In this document: positions 53,311 through 62,939 of the stretch, one piece after another | Layout: every line of letters starts with the position of its first letter | Position numbering within the stretch: the stretch's first letter is position 1 | From: Siccirubricoccus phaeus | GTDB lineage: Bacteria > Pseudomonadota > Alphaproteobacteria > Acetobacterales > Acetobacteraceae | Reading direction: 5' to 3' | Assembly (NCBI RefSeq): GCF_008360935.1 | Contig: NZ_SRXO01000017.1 | Span: 1-64,000, forward strand | DNA: 64,000 nucleotides | Program-made: the position numbers and the translations under genes | Notes under the pieces: model-generated | Databases searched by the model: none | Told to the model about the DNA's origin: nothing | Seen by the model: only the letters and a program-made list of their open reading frames with translations

Positions 53311-53885
53311 TGTCCGACACGCACGGCACGCCGCGGCTGTCGCCGCACGCGGCCGCCTCCGCCACCTCGCCGGTCGCGGCGCCCGTCGTGCTGGTCGAGC
53401 TCGACTTCGCCTCCGGCGCCTTCCGCGCCTGGACCGGGCTCGGCCCGCTGCACTGGGCCAGCATAGTCTTCGAGGGGGTGGGCTCGATCGGCGCCATCTC
53501 CGAGGTGGAGGAGACGGTCGAGCTGCGTGCTGTGCGCCTGACCCTGGTGCTCTCGCCGGTGCCGCAGGAGGTGGTCGACATCGCCCTGGCCGAGCGCAGC
53601 TTCCGCCTCCGACCGGCTCGGCTCTGGGGGGCGCTGCTGGACGATCAGGGCGCCTTCGTCGCCGATCCCTTTCCGCTCTGGGCCGGGCTGATGGACACCA
53701 TGGAGGTGGTGGACGGGGCCGAGCCGCGGGTCTCGCTCACCTGCGAGAGCCGGCTCGTGGACCTCGAGCGCGCCGAGGTGCGCCGCTACACCGACGCCGA
53801 CCAGCAGGCCGAATACCCGGGCGACCGCTTTTTCGAGTTCGTCCCGGCGCTGCAGGAGGCCGAGATCAAGCTGCCGGCGCGGTGA
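53310..53885 (+). CDS. Tail hub/baseplate-like protein, 191 aa
   Basis: VVLVELDFASGAFRAWTGLGPL, IGAISEVEETVELRAVRLTLVLS, DPFPLWAGLMDTMEVVDG and YPGDRFFEFVPALQEAEIKLP resemble DUF2163-type or gpL-like tail proteins of siphoviruses and gene transfer agents. GTG 53310 overlaps the previous stop by one base. Confidence 0.65.
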   Translation: MSDTHGTPRLSPHAAASATSPVAAPVVLVELDFASGAFRAWTGLGPLHWASIVFEGVGSIGAISEVEETVELRAVRLTLVLSPVPQEVVDIALAERSFRLRPARLWGALLDDQGAFVADPFPLWAGLMDTMEVVDGAEPRVSLTCESRLVDLERAEVRRYTDADQQAEYPGDRFFEFVPALQEAEIKLPAR

Positions 53886-54256
53886 CGCGGCGTCCGGACT
53901 GGGCGGCGCGGCTGGCGGCCCTGCTGGCGGCGGCCGAGGCGCGCCCCTTCGACGCGCGGCGCTGGAATTGCGGCCGCTTCGCCCTGGTCGCGGTGGAGGC
54001 GGTCACCGGCACCAGGCCGCGGCTCCGCGTCCTGCCGGATCTCGAGGCCACGGCCGACAGCGCCGGCTTCCCGCGCCTCCCGCCCGCCTTCGCCCGCCCG
54101 GGCGATGTCGTGCTCGCCGGCGATCCGCCGCGCCTCGGTGTCGTCGTCGATGGTGGCCGGGCTGCCTTCGTCGGCCCGCGCGGCCTGCTGCGCCAGCCGC
54201 TCAGCACCTGCACCACCGCCTGGAGGATCGGCCGATGCCCGCCGCCGTCCCGCTGA
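53882..54256 (+). CDS. DUF6950-like peptidase-related tail protein
   Basis: A 124-aa protein with WNCGRFALVAVEAVTG, a Cys preceding a helix as in NlpC/P60 cysteine peptidases, and RPGDVVLAGDPPRLGVVVDGG. The His pair of the catalytic triad is not clear, so activity is uncertain. Such proteins lie next to TipJ genes and may locally open peptidoglycan on entry. Overlaps both neighbours. Confidence 0.65.
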   Translation: MTRRPDWAARLAALLAAAEARPFDARRWNCGRFALVAVEAVTGTRPRLRVLPDLEATADSAGFPRLPPAFARPGDVVLAGDPPRLGVVVDGGRAAFVGPRGLLRQPLSTCTTAWRIGRCPPPSR

Positions 54257-56229
54257 TCGCCGTCGTGGCCTCCGGCGTCGCCTCGGCCGCGGTCGGCGGT
54301 GGCGTCATCGGCGCCCTGGTCGGCGCCGGCGCCGCCCTGGTCGTCTCCGCCGTCGGCGGCGCCATCTTCCCGGCCAAGAAGCCGAGCGTGCCGACCACCC
54401 CGGCGACCACCGGCTTCGACGCCAGCGCGCCGGGGGCTGGTCGGACCCAGTCCTTCCGCCAGCCCATCACCGAGCACCAGATCGTCTTCGGCCGCTGCAA
54501 GGTCTCGGGGCCGATCGTCTTCCTGCACTCCGCCCCCGACGACCAGGGGCGGGAGGACGGGTACTTCTACGCCGTGGTGGTTTTGGCCGCACACAGCGTG
54601 CGGGCGATCGGCGAGGTCTGGCTCGGCGACAAGCTGGAGACGGACGCGTCCTTCACCGGCCTGGTCCGGGTCGACCGCCACCTCGGCGCGCCCGACCAGG
54701 CGGCCAACGCCAACCTGGTGGCGGAGACCGGCGGCAAGTGGACCGCAGCGCATCGCGGCCGCGGGCGGGCCTACATCGCGGTCCGGCTGAAGCTCACCGC
54801 CGAGGCCTTTCCCTCCGGCCCGCCCAACATCGCGGCGATCGTCGAGGGCGCCGACACCATCCTCGATCCGCGCACCGGCGCGACCGGCTGGAGCGACAAC
54901 CCGGCGCTGTGCCTCGCCTGGTATCTGACCGCGCCCTTCGGCTGGCGCGCCTCCTGGACCGACATCGACATCCCCGCCCTGATCGCCGCGGCGAACGTCT
55001 GCGACGAGTTGGTCGGCACCCGTCGTGGGGTCTACGAGCGCCGCTACACCTGCAACGGCCGCGTCTCGCTCGGCGAGGGCAAGATCGCCATCACCCGCAA
55101 GCTCATCTCGGCCATGGCCGGCGCCCTGGTCGTCTCGGGCGGGCGCTTCTTCATCCACGCCGGCGCACCCGCGCTGCCAGCAGCGACGCTGACCAGCGAC
55201 GACCTGCGCGGCGACGTCACCATCCAGGGCAGCCGGCCCCGGCGCGATCTCTTCAACGGGGTGCGCGCGGTCTATGTCGAGCCGGCCGCCAACTGGCAGC
55301 CGACCGACGCACCGCCGCTCCTGGCCAGCAACTACGTCGCCGAGGACGGGGGCGAGGCGATCTACCGCGACATGGAGTTCCCGCTCACCACCTCGGTCAG
55401 CACGGTGCAGCGGATCATGAAGGCCGAGCTGGAGCGCAACCGCCGCCAGCGCGAGGTGGCCTTCCCCGCCAACCTCTCCGCCCTGCGGCTGCGGCCCTGG
55501 GAGGCGGCGATGGTCGCGCTCGACCGCCTGGCGCCCTTCCCGGCGCGGGTCACCGGCTGGTCGCTGTCGCCGGACGGCGGGGTGAACCTGACGCTCGCCG
55601 AGGAGGACCCGGCGGTGTGGGCCTGGAACCCGGCAGTGGACGAGCGCGCCACCGGCGACAGCCCCGCGGTGGTGCTGCCGAACCCGGGGCGCATCGCCGC
55701 GCCGGCGAGCATCGCGGTCGGCACGCCCACCGGCACCAGCTTCGCCGCCCTGGCGGTGTCCTGGGCGGCCGTGGCCAGCGCCCACCTGGCGAACTACGAG
55801 GTCGAGTTCATGCCGGCCTCGGTCGCCGCCTGGCAGGGCTACGGGGCCGGGCAGGGCGCGACCGCGGCCTCGATCCCCACCGCCGAGCCGACCGCCTTCC
55901 GGGTGCGCGCCGTGGCCCGCAGCGGGGCGGTGTCGGGCTGGCGCGAGGCCCTGGTGCCGGCCGCCGTCTCCGCGCCGACGGCCACCGGCATCACCGGCGG
56001 GATCCGCCTCTCGGGCGGCTTCCCCGCCGATGCGGTGCGGCTACAGATCTTCGAGGCCGCCTCGAACAGCCTGGCCGCGGCCGCGAAGCTCCCGGCCGAG
56101 CCGACCGGCCTCTTCTACGACCGCACCGGGCTCAGCGCGGGCGAGACCCGCTGGTACTGGCTGCGCGCCGTCTCGGCCGAGGGCAACGCCTCGGCGCTCG
56201 CCGGGCCCGTCTCCGCCACCGCCCTCTGA
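54235..56229 (+). CDS. Tail tip / host-specificity protein (gpJ-like)
   Basis: A 664-aa protein. A Gly/Ala-rich membrane-like start (VVASGVASAAVGGGVIGALVGA) is followed by QPITEHQIVFGRCKVSGPIVFLHS, PALCLAWYLTAPFGWRASWTD, DVTIQGSRPRRDLFNGVRAVYVEP and fibronectin-III-like repeats (residues 475-664, NYEVEFMPAS, AFRVRAVARSGAVSGW). It is the central tail-tip protein contacting host receptors. Confidence 0.85.
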   Translation: MPAAVPLIAVVASGVASAAVGGGVIGALVGAGAALVVSAVGGAIFPAKKPSVPTTPATTGFDASAPGAGRTQSFRQPITEHQIVFGRCKVSGPIVFLHSAPDDQGREDGYFYAVVVLAAHSVRAIGEVWLGDKLETDASFTGLVRVDRHLGAPDQAANANLVAETGGKWTAAHRGRGRAYIAVRLKLTAEAFPSGPPNIAAIVEGADTILDPRTGATGWSDNPALCLAWYLTAPFGWRASWTDIDIPALIAAANVCDELVGTRRGVYERRYTCNGRVSLGEGKIAITRKLISAMAGALVVSGGRFFIHAGAPALPAATLTSDDLRGDVTIQGSRPRRDLFNGVRAVYVEPAANWQPTDAPPLLASNYVAEDGGEAIYRDMEFPLTTSVSTVQRIMKAELERNRRQREVAFPANLSALRLRPWEAAMVALDRLAPFPARVTGWSLSPDGGVNLTLAEEDPAVWAWNPAVDERATGDSPAVVLPNPGRIAAPASIAVGTPTGTSFAALAVSWAAVASAHLANYEVEFMPASVAAWQGYGAGQGATAASIPTAEPTAFRVRAVARSGAVSGWREALVPAAVSAPTATGITGGIRLSGGFPADAVRLQIFEAASNSLAAAAKLPAEPTGLFYDRTGLSAGETRWYWLRAVSAEGNASALAGPVSATAL

Positions 56230-56245
56230 TCCGGAGGCACGCACC

Positions 56246-58075
56246 ATGCCCGCCCGCATCGACGACCTGCTGGTGCTCGACGCCGCGGTCAGCAAGACCG
56301 ACCTCGCCAAGTACCTGCGCGACCGCGAGGCGGTGCTGCCCAGCGACTTCGGGGGCCTCGGCGACGGCGTCGCCGACGACCGCGCGGCCATCCAGGCCGC
56401 CTTCGACCGCGCCGCGGCGGACCAGAAGTTCGCGGTGGTCCCGCCCGGCACCTGGAACGTCTCCGCCGGCGTCACCCTCGGCGGCGGCGCGCGCGGCCTG
56501 CTCATGCGCGGCATGATCCAATACACCGGCACGGCGCCGGCGACGGTGCTGACGCTCGGCGACGGCGGCACGGTGCGGAACGGGGAGAAGCTCTACGCCG
56601 GCCTGCAGGTGCGCCGGCGGACGCAGTCCGATTGGCTCTCCGAGGCCGACATCGGCATCCTGGCCCGCAACCTCGACGCCAGCGTGCTCGACCTCCGCCT
56701 GGTCGAGGGCTTCACCATCGGCCTGCGCACCCTCGGCGACGGCCGCGGCTTCGAGGACACGACGCTCCACCTCGGGCGCATCCTCAACAACAAGATCGGG
56801 CTTGACGTCCACTGCGCGACGGTGACGGCCTGGAACACCTCGGTCCGCTACTACGGCGGCCACTTCGCCTGCGCCACCGGCATCAACCCGACGGTCGACC
56901 GCTTCGGGATCCGGCTCGGCCAGGCGCCGGGGGCCTACACCAACCACAACCGGCACGTCTTCGACGCGCCGAACTTCGAGCTCCGCCAGCTCGACCCCAA
57001 CGTCGCCATCCCCTTTCTGAACGAGACCAACGGCTCGGCGGTCATCGGCCGGGCGCTGCGCATGGAGGCCTGCTCGCCGATCGTGGCGCGGCACACCGGC
57101 GCGGCGCAGGACTGCGAGTACGAGGTGGCCTGGAGCAACACCTACGCGGTCGGCATCGAGTACACCGCCACCGCCACCCGCTGCGGCAACGCCGTCCTCA
57201 ACCGCCACCGCGCCCCGGCCTCGCGCCACCTGCGGCTGCTCGGCAATGTGCCGAACCTCCGCGCCGCCGCCTTCCGGCACAGCGCCGCCGAGATCGGCGT
57301 CGAGGGGCTGGCCGCCGTCGCCACCTCGACCACCAGCGCCACCACGCTCGCGGAGCTGTCCTTCAACGGCCTGGACGGAATCACGCCGACCGCCCGCGGG
57401 CTGCTGCTGGAGGCCACCAAGGGCTTCGCCTTCGTGGTGGACTGCTCCCGGGCGAAGGAGTTCGCGCTCGCCCACTGGCTGGTCGGCGGCGCCGACGGCG
57501 GGCGGATCTTCGTGCGCTGCTTCGACGCGGGCATGGCCGTGCGCGAGGACGTCGCCGGCGACGTGCTGGCCTCGCTCAGCACCATGCTGTGGAACGCGCC
57601 CTCGAAGGCCTGGACCGGTGGCGCCACCATGGCGGATTCCTCGCTGAACCGCCGCATGACGGTGCGGCTCGGGCCCGCGGTCGCCGTCGCCCAGATCGGC
57701 ATCGTCGGCTTGGACGGGGCGATCGAGCTCGAGGCGCTGCGGCTCTACGGCCTGCCGGAGAACGCGCCGGCGCTGCTCTGCGGCACGCCCGCCCTGCCAG
57801 TGGGCCAGCGGGAGTTCGCGGCGGAGGTCGCCTGGGACCTGCCCTCGCTGGCGCCGGGCGCCACCAGCCTGCTCGACGTGACGGTCACCGGCAGCCGGCA
57901 GGGCGACCTGACCGACGCAGCGCTCGCCGCCTCCACGCGCTTCGTCGAGCTCGACACGACCGCCTGGAGCAACAACACAGTCCGGGTGATGGCGCGGAAC
58001 ATCTCGCCCACCGCCACCTTCGACCTCGGCCCGGCCACGCTGTCCGTGCAGGTGACGAAGCGCAGGGTGCCGTGA
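56246..58075 (+). CDS. Tail spike with pectate-lyase-like beta helix
   Basis: A 609-aa receptor-binding protein. The head LLVLDAAVSKTDLAKYLRDREA is followed by the Pectate_lyase_3 start FGGLGDGVADDRAAIQAAFDR (read in two parts) and a long beta helix. Spikes of this fold bind or degrade surface polysaccharide. CCGGAGG precedes ATG 56246. It is the last phage gene; its stop is 3 bp from the stop of the convergent response regulator gene. Confidence 0.82.
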   Translation: MPARIDDLLVLDAAVSKTDLAKYLRDREAVLPSDFGGLGDGVADDRAAIQAAFDRAAADQKFAVVPPGTWNVSAGVTLGGGARGLLMRGMIQYTGTAPATVLTLGDGGTVRNGEKLYAGLQVRRRTQSDWLSEADIGILARNLDASVLDLRLVEGFTIGLRTLGDGRGFEDTTLHLGRILNNKIGLDVHCATVTAWNTSVRYYGGHFACATGINPTVDRFGIRLGQAPGAYTNHNRHVFDAPNFELRQLDPNVAIPFLNETNGSAVIGRALRMEACSPIVARHTGAAQDCEYEVAWSNTYAVGIEYTATATRCGNAVLNRHRAPASRHLRLLGNVPNLRAAAFRHSAAEIGVEGLAAVATSTTSATTLAELSFNGLDGITPTARGLLLEATKGFAFVVDCSRAKEFALAHWLVGGADGGRIFVRCFDAGMAVREDVAGDVLASLSTMLWNAPSKAWTGGATMADSSLNRRMTVRLGPAVAVAQIGIVGLDGAIELEALRLYGLPENAPALLCGTPALPVGQREFAAEVAWDLPSLAPGATSLLDVTVTGSRQGDLTDAALAASTRFVELDTTAWSNNTVRVMARNISPTATFDLGPATLSVQVTKRRVP

Positions 58076-58078
58076 GAG

Positions 58079-58444
58079 TCAGGCTGCGCGGGAGAGGAGG
58101 ATCTGGACCTCGGCGGCGAGGCGTCGTGGATCGAATGGTTTCGCGTAGGTTCGCTCATAGGTCCCAGGAGGCAAGCGCTCCAAGTTGCTGGTGTCGCCGC
58201 TGACCACAACAAGACAGACCCGTGGCCAGCGCCGACGCACCTCGCCCGCAAGAGCAATGCCGTCCATCCCGGTGCCAAGATTCACGTCGGTGATGATGAC
58301 AGTCGGCGGCGCCGCATCATCATGGATCCTGGCGAGGGCGACTTCGGCGCTCGATGCCTCGGCGACAGAGAGGCCAGTCTCAGCCAATTCTTCAGCGATC
58401 AATTCGCGGACCAGCGGTTCATCGTCTACTACCAAGACTTCCAT
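58079..58444 (-). CDS. Single-domain response regulator
   Basis: A 121-aa CheY-like receiver with acid pocket VVDDEP, phospho-acceptor Asp53 in IITDVNLG, VVVSGD and KPFDPRRL. No output domain. It lies convergent to the spike gene at the prophage right end and may serve the hybrid kinase 10 kb away or an upstream phosphorelay. Confidence 0.88.
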   Translation of the reverse strand: MEVLVVDDEPLVRELIAEELAETGLSVAEASSAEVALARIHDDAAPPTVIITDVNLGTGMDGIALAGEVRRRWPRVCLVVVSGDTSNLERLPPGTYERTYAKPFDPRRLAAEVQILLSRAA

Positions 58445-58772
58445 GCGCCTGACCGTCCTCGTGTGCGAACCGCAGCGGTGATGACGCTTTTCGAGTCCCG
58501 CGGCGTCGCAGAGCTAAGCCGTCGCGTTCGGGTCGGTTTGTTGCCATGCTCAACCAGCCCTGCTGTCAAGCTTCCGATCACGGGCAGTTGTGAGTACGCG
58601 AGCAGGTCTCGTGAGCTACGCCTCGATCGCAGGCCAGGTTTCGGAGATTCCGACTTGGTTGCAGGATGCGGTCAGAGAATTTCTAGATACCCAATTTTTG
58701 GAATGCCGCGAACGTGGGTGGGTTTATTTGTCATTATCTTCTACGCTGCGCCGCAGCAAAGAGGATTTATTC
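58445..58772. other. Intergenic region between the response regulator and hemerythrin genes
   Basis: 328 bp without a supportable gene, AT-richer near 58670-58740 (GAATTTCTAGATACCCAAT). Divergent promoters should lie here. The right prophage boundary may also fall here, but I found no repeat shared with 13.3 kb. Confidence 0.45.
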
Positions 58773-59969
58773 GTGAACTTCAGAACAATGATGCAGAGCG
58801 GCCCGGCCAAGGCGATCGAGCTGTTCTCGCGGCTGGCCGACACCTCGGATGGTGCGGTGAAAACCCGGGAAAGGCTGTTCGCCGAACTCAAAGCGGAGCT
58901 CGAGCTCCACAGCAGCCTCGAGGAACAGCACCTGTTCCCGATCCTCCGCAAGAACGCGGAGACCCGCGACCTGGTCGCGGACGCCATCCGGGACAACAAG
59001 GAGGTCCGTGCGAAGCTGACTGAGCTCGAGGCCATGCCCAAAAATGACCCGGCCTTCGCCGAGAGGGTCACCGAGCTGCAGAAGGCCTTCCGTCAGCACG
59101 CGCGCGACGAGAAGAAGGAGTTGCTGCCCGCCGTGCAGCGCGCGCTCAGCGACGAGCAGGTGCAGGACGTGACCGAGCGGATGGAAGCCGGCTTCGCCGA
59201 AGCGGAGCAGGCGAAGCAGGATGAGGCGGAGGAGCGCCGCGCCAGGCTGCGGCAGGAGCGCGAGGAGGCCGAGTTCATGGCCCGCCAGGCTGAGCTCCGG
59301 GTCGAGCAGGCGCAGGCAGCCGAGCGTGAGCGCGCCGCCGCCGAGCAGCGCGCCCGTGCCGAGGCGCGGCGGATAGCCGATGTTGCAGCCATGCCGGCCA
59401 AGGCCGTGGGCGAGACCGCTCGCCTGGTAACGGCCGCCTCCGACGATGCGCGCCGACGCACTCAGGCGCAGGCGACGGCTATGACCAACATGTTCATGTG
59501 GCCCTGGATCGGTGTCATGCAGAACATGTCGCAGCCTCGGCAGGCCACGCCGGCACGAGGCCCCTCCGGCATGGAGGAGGTTATCCCGCTCGGCGAGGAA
59601 GTCCTTGAGATCGGCAAGCGCACCGAGAACCGCGGCATGGCGCGCATCCATCGCTTCGTCGTCGAGACCCCCGTGGAGCAGCAGGTCACCCTGCAGCGCG
59701 AGAGGGTGGTTGTGGAGCGCCGGCGTCCTGTCAGCGACAAGGTGACGGGGGAGATCCTGACCGAAGTTACGGTCGAAGTTGTCGAGACCGAGGAGGTCCC
59801 GACTGTCGGGAAGCGCATGCGGCTGCGCGAGGAAGTTGTCGTCCGCACCGAGCGCACGCAGCGGGTGGAGACGGTGCGAGATACGGTCCGCCGCGATGAG
59901 GTCGAGATCGAGCAAGCAGGCCGGAAGGGCGCGAACCGGCAGCTTCGGACGGTTGCCGCGGAGCACTGA
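58773..59969 (+). CDS. Degenerate hemerythrin domain fused to DUF2382
   Basis: A 398-aa protein. Residues 1-135 fit a hemerythrin four-helix bundle (ELHSSLEEQHLFPIL, RQHARDEKKELLP), but the helix A DH reads GP and the helix C EH reads NK, so two iron ligands are missing. Residues 150-225 form a coiled coil rich in Arg and Glu. The C-terminus (265-398) is DUF2382/YsnF (VIPLGEEVLEIGKRT, VVETPVEQQVTLQRERVVVERR, RLREEVVVRTERT). DUF2382 proteins are linked to stress. GTG 58773 has GAGGA upstream; ATG 58788 is possible. Confidence 0.78.
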   Translation: MNFRTMMQSGPAKAIELFSRLADTSDGAVKTRERLFAELKAELELHSSLEEQHLFPILRKNAETRDLVADAIRDNKEVRAKLTELEAMPKNDPAFAERVTELQKAFRQHARDEKKELLPAVQRALSDEQVQDVTERMEAGFAEAEQAKQDEAEERRARLRQEREEAEFMARQAELRVEQAQAAERERAAAEQRARAEARRIADVAAMPAKAVGETARLVTAASDDARRRTQAQATAMTNMFMWPWIGVMQNMSQPRQATPARGPSGMEEVIPLGEEVLEIGKRTENRGMARIHRFVVETPVEQQVTLQRERVVVERRRPVSDKVTGEILTEVTVEVVETEEVPTVGKRMRLREEVVVRTERTQRVETVRDTVRRDEVEIEQAGRKGANRQLRTVAAEH

Positions 59970-60163
59970 ACTCTCGGACGGTCAAACAGGAGGCGAGCAT
60001 CAGGAGGCTGTCTGAACAGCCGACCTGGTGCCCGCCGCGACCACGCTGGTGGGAAGATCACGGCTCCGCGCCGAGCACGGTCATTCCCGGCCGGTGCATC
60101 AGGGCTGGCTCGCGCCCGCTCCGCTGCCGCTACGAATCTGCCGAGGTACAGTCTTCCGCACCT

Positions 60164-60313
60164 CTATGCGGCAATGACAAAGCGCACGCCGAGCATGATG
60201 GTGGCAAGCGCCACGAGGACTGCGAGACCGGGCCCGATATGTATCCAGGTCAGAGCTGCAGCAGCAGCTGCGAGCAACGCCGCTACCCCCCAGTAGATCA
60301 GAGCACCGGCCAT
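60164..60313 (-). CDS. Small membrane protein, 49 aa
   Basis: Two hydrophobic helices (IYWGVAALLAAAAAALTW and GLAVLVALATIMLGVRFVI) joined by a short loop; GGAAGGA lies seven bases before ATG 60313. It resembles small stress-linked membrane proteins of the DUF1328 size class, though the sequence differs. Confidence 0.6.
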   Translation of the reverse strand: MAGALIYWGVAALLAAAAAALTWIHIGPGLAVLVALATIMLGVRFVIAA

Positions 60314-60518
60314 GGTGTGGATCCTTCCGGGCATTGGGTGTAGCCGAGACACAGCTCCGCCGCAGGTAGCGGTCGGCGGGACATCGGCTTATCTGGCTGC
60401 CGGACGAGCTCCTGTCCGGACCTGCAGCGGATTCTGAAAGGACAATGCGCCCGTGCAGGGTCTTCGGCACGGCGGCAAGGCCTCCCTGCGGAGGCGGTCT
60501 GCGTCCGGCCTGACCCTA

Positions 60519-60698
60519 CTAGGTTTGGTGCCCCCTGGACTGTGCGGGGGGATAGGCCGATTGCGTCTCGGCTTCAATGCGCTCGCGCGCGCGATACCAG
60601 TACTCGTCAGACCTACCCTCCGGCCTGCCCTCCGCTTCCCACATCAGGTAGGCACACAGCTGGATGCGGCGTTCAAGGTCCTGATCGGCTTCTGACAT
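60519..60698 (-). CDS. DUF2934 family small protein
   Basis: A 59-aa protein matching DUF2934: RIQLCAYLMWEAEGRPEGRS and DEYWYRARERIEAE. Function unknown; members occur near stress genes in alphaproteobacteria. ATG 60698 has GGAGGAAGG upstream. Confidence 0.8.
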   Translation of the reverse strand: MSEADQDLERRIQLCAYLMWEAEGRPEGRSDEYWYRARERIEAETQSAYPPAQSRGHQT

Positions 60699-60979
60699 GC
60701 CCTTCCTCCCGCCATGCAGCCCCCAACGCTCTTGCATGGGAGAACGCCGCACGCCGCAGCAAAATGAATCGGGTTGGACGTCGCGCACGGCGCGAGTCAT
60801 TGCCGGTACGAAGGTGATTCGAGTTCTCCGGTGCGACCTCCTGGGCGACGGGGCGACTGAGACAGAACTCGAGTGGGAGATCGGGCGACGAAGGCATCGT
60901 GACATTGAGCTTGTCGTTCAGCCGCCGACCTGCACCGAGCGTTACCATGTGACAGGCGATCATCGTCAGGGCCACGGGC

Positions 60980-62389
60980 ATGCATCGAGACTTGAGGGAC
61001 GACCCGCGGCTGAGCCAGCTGCCCAAAGAGCCCATTGATCGCCTGACCAGGCCGCTTACGCGTTTCCTGCGCATCGAGACGGCCAGCGGCGCAGTGCTTC
61101 TCCTGGCAGCCGCGGCCGCGCTGATCCTTTCCAACTCGCCGTGGGCCGACAGCTTCCTCGCGGTCTGGGAGGCGCCTCTGGGCCTCCAGATCGGCACGCT
61201 GACGCTCGTCCACCCGGCAAGGGACTGGATCAACGATGGCCTGATGACGCTGTTCTTCTTCGTCGTCGCTCTGGAGCTCAAGCGCGAGTTGGTGCTCGGC
61301 GAACTCAGGCACCCGCGGGTGGCGGCGTTGTCCATCGCAGCAGCGCTCGGAGGGATGCTCGTGCCGGCAGCCATCTATCTCGCGCTGCAACTAGGCGAGT
61401 CTGGCCAGCACGGCTGGGGCACGGTGATGGCGACGGACACCGCCTTCGTCATCGGATGCCTCGCCATCCTCGGCAGGCGCGCCCCGACAGGTCTGCGCGT
61501 GTTCCTTCTCTCGCTCGCCGTTGTCGACGACATCGGCGCTATCCTCGTGGTCGCGGTCGGCTACAGCGACGAGATCGGCTGGGCCTCCCTCATCGCCGCC
61601 GGAACCGGTGTCGCAGCCGTGCGGGCGCTGGCGCTGGTCGGCGTCCGGAGCGTCCCGATCTACATCCTGGCGGGAGCTCTGATCTGGCTCGCCGTCGATG
61701 CGTCCGGGATCCATCCCACTGTTACCGGTGTGGCGCTCGGCCTGCTGACGCCGACACGCGGCTGGGTGAGCGACCGGCGCCTCCGCGCCATTCTGGGCCG
61801 TGTCCTCGCCTTCCCACCAGGCGGCGACCACTGGAGTGGCAGCACGGAGGACCGTAGGGCGCTCCGCTCAGCTGCACGAGCTGCGCGGGAGACGCTGTCC
61901 CCGGTCGAGCGGCTTGAGGCCGCCCTACACCCCTGGGTCGCCTTCGGCGTGATGCCACTCTTCGCTCTCGCCAATGCTGGAGTGGTCCTCTCCTCGGACG
62001 CCTTAGCTGAGCCGCTTGTCTTGGCCATTGTGGTGGGCTTTGTGTTTGGCAAGCCTCTCGGCGTGGTGAGCTTTGCCTGGCTCGCGGTGCGCTCGGGCCT
62101 GGCAGCTCGACCCCGCGATCTTGGCTGGGCCGCGCTGGCCGGAGGCGGCATGCTCGCCGGCATCGGCTTTACCATGGCGCTGCTGATCGCTGACCTCGCC
62201 TTCGAGGGCGCGCTTCTCGACGCCGCAAAGCTCGGCATCCTGGCTGCGTCCATCGTGTCGGCGACCGCCGGGCTAGCCCTCCTGGCCTGGCTGGGCCGAC
62301 CAGGCCGGGACTTCGCCTCGATTTCGGACCGCACGAATGCAGACGGCCGGTCCCACATCAGGTCCGAGAGGAAGGAGTCCGCAGTATGA
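60980..62389 (+). CDS. nhaA: Na+/H+ antiporter NhaA (copy 2)
   Basis: A 469-aa antiporter with the same landmarks as copy 1 (ATDTAF, VVDDIGAI, GKPLGV). The proteins are clearly alike along their length, and the DNA differs at many third positions, so the duplication is old. This copy extends further at its C-terminus with a polar tail. It overlaps the next gene by four bases. Confidence 0.95.
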   Translation: MHRDLRDDPRLSQLPKEPIDRLTRPLTRFLRIETASGAVLLLAAAAALILSNSPWADSFLAVWEAPLGLQIGTLTLVHPARDWINDGLMTLFFFVVALELKRELVLGELRHPRVAALSIAAALGGMLVPAAIYLALQLGESGQHGWGTVMATDTAFVIGCLAILGRRAPTGLRVFLLSLAVVDDIGAILVVAVGYSDEIGWASLIAAGTGVAAVRALALVGVRSVPIYILAGALIWLAVDASGIHPTVTGVALGLLTPTRGWVSDRRLRAILGRVLAFPPGGDHWSGSTEDRRALRSAARAARETLSPVERLEAALHPWVAFGVMPLFALANAGVVLSSDALAEPLVLAIVVGFVFGKPLGVVSFAWLAVRSGLAARPRDLGWAALAGGGMLAGIGFTMALLIADLAFEGALLDAAKLGILAASIVSATAGLALLAWLGRPGRDFASISDRTNADGRSHIRSERKESAV

Positions 62390-62859
62390 CCAACCTAAAT
62401 CTGGAGAACAGCCGTCGCGCCCTCGCCCTGGCGAGCAGCGCTCTGAGGGCAGTTGGGATCCGGCGTGTCTGGATCGAACAGGGAGGCGCCCACGGCGCGG
62501 TGTTCCTGGTCGAGACAGAGACACCCGGCCCGAGTGCCTCCGATCCGCCGCGTGAGGCCACCGCCGCGCTGCGCCAGGCTCTCACCGGTCTGCATGCACC
62601 GCGCTGGCAGGCTCGGGACGGATCTCTCACTCCAGACGAGTTGGTGGTCTGCCGTGTCAGCGCTCCGGGGGCAGGGGCATCACACGGCGTGGATTCGATC
62701 GCCTGGCCGCCCGCCGAGATAGCTGTGGCGCTCGAGCGCGACCTGACGCGTGGCGACGAGTACAGCAGGCGTCTGTCCGAGGCCCTCGCGGAACTGATCC
62801 GACTGGAGCAGAAGAGCGGCGCGAGCACTGCCGTAACGCCGCCTGAGAGCGACGACTGA
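62386..62859 (+). CDS. Hypothetical protein translated with nhaA copy 2
   Basis: A 157-aa soluble protein: NSRRALALASSALRAVGIRRVWIEQ, HGAVFLVETETPG, then GVDSIAWPPAEIAVALERD and YSRRLSEALAELIRLEQKS. The ATG overlaps the nhaA stop, so the two are co-translated. No family recognised. Confidence 0.6.
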   Translation: MTNLNLENSRRALALASSALRAVGIRRVWIEQGGAHGAVFLVETETPGPSASDPPREATAALRQALTGLHAPRWQARDGSLTPDELVVCRVSAPGAGASHGVDSIAWPPAEIAVALERDLTRGDEYSRRLSEALAELIRLEQKSGASTAVTPPESDD

Positions 62860-62939
62860 CCGAGGTCCTCGGGCTTCAGGGTGCGCCTGCGTGAGTGATG
62901 GCTGCCCGGTGGCATCCCCCAATGCTGCCACTCTACCGT

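Noticed and set aside
53866-55785. Open frame of 639 codons on the minus strand
   Set aside because: Antisense to the tail-tip gene; no domain, biased composition.
17645-58075. Gene transfer agent
   Set aside because: The element keeps replication, recombination, immunity and recombinase genes, so it looks like a full temperate phage rather than a GTA.
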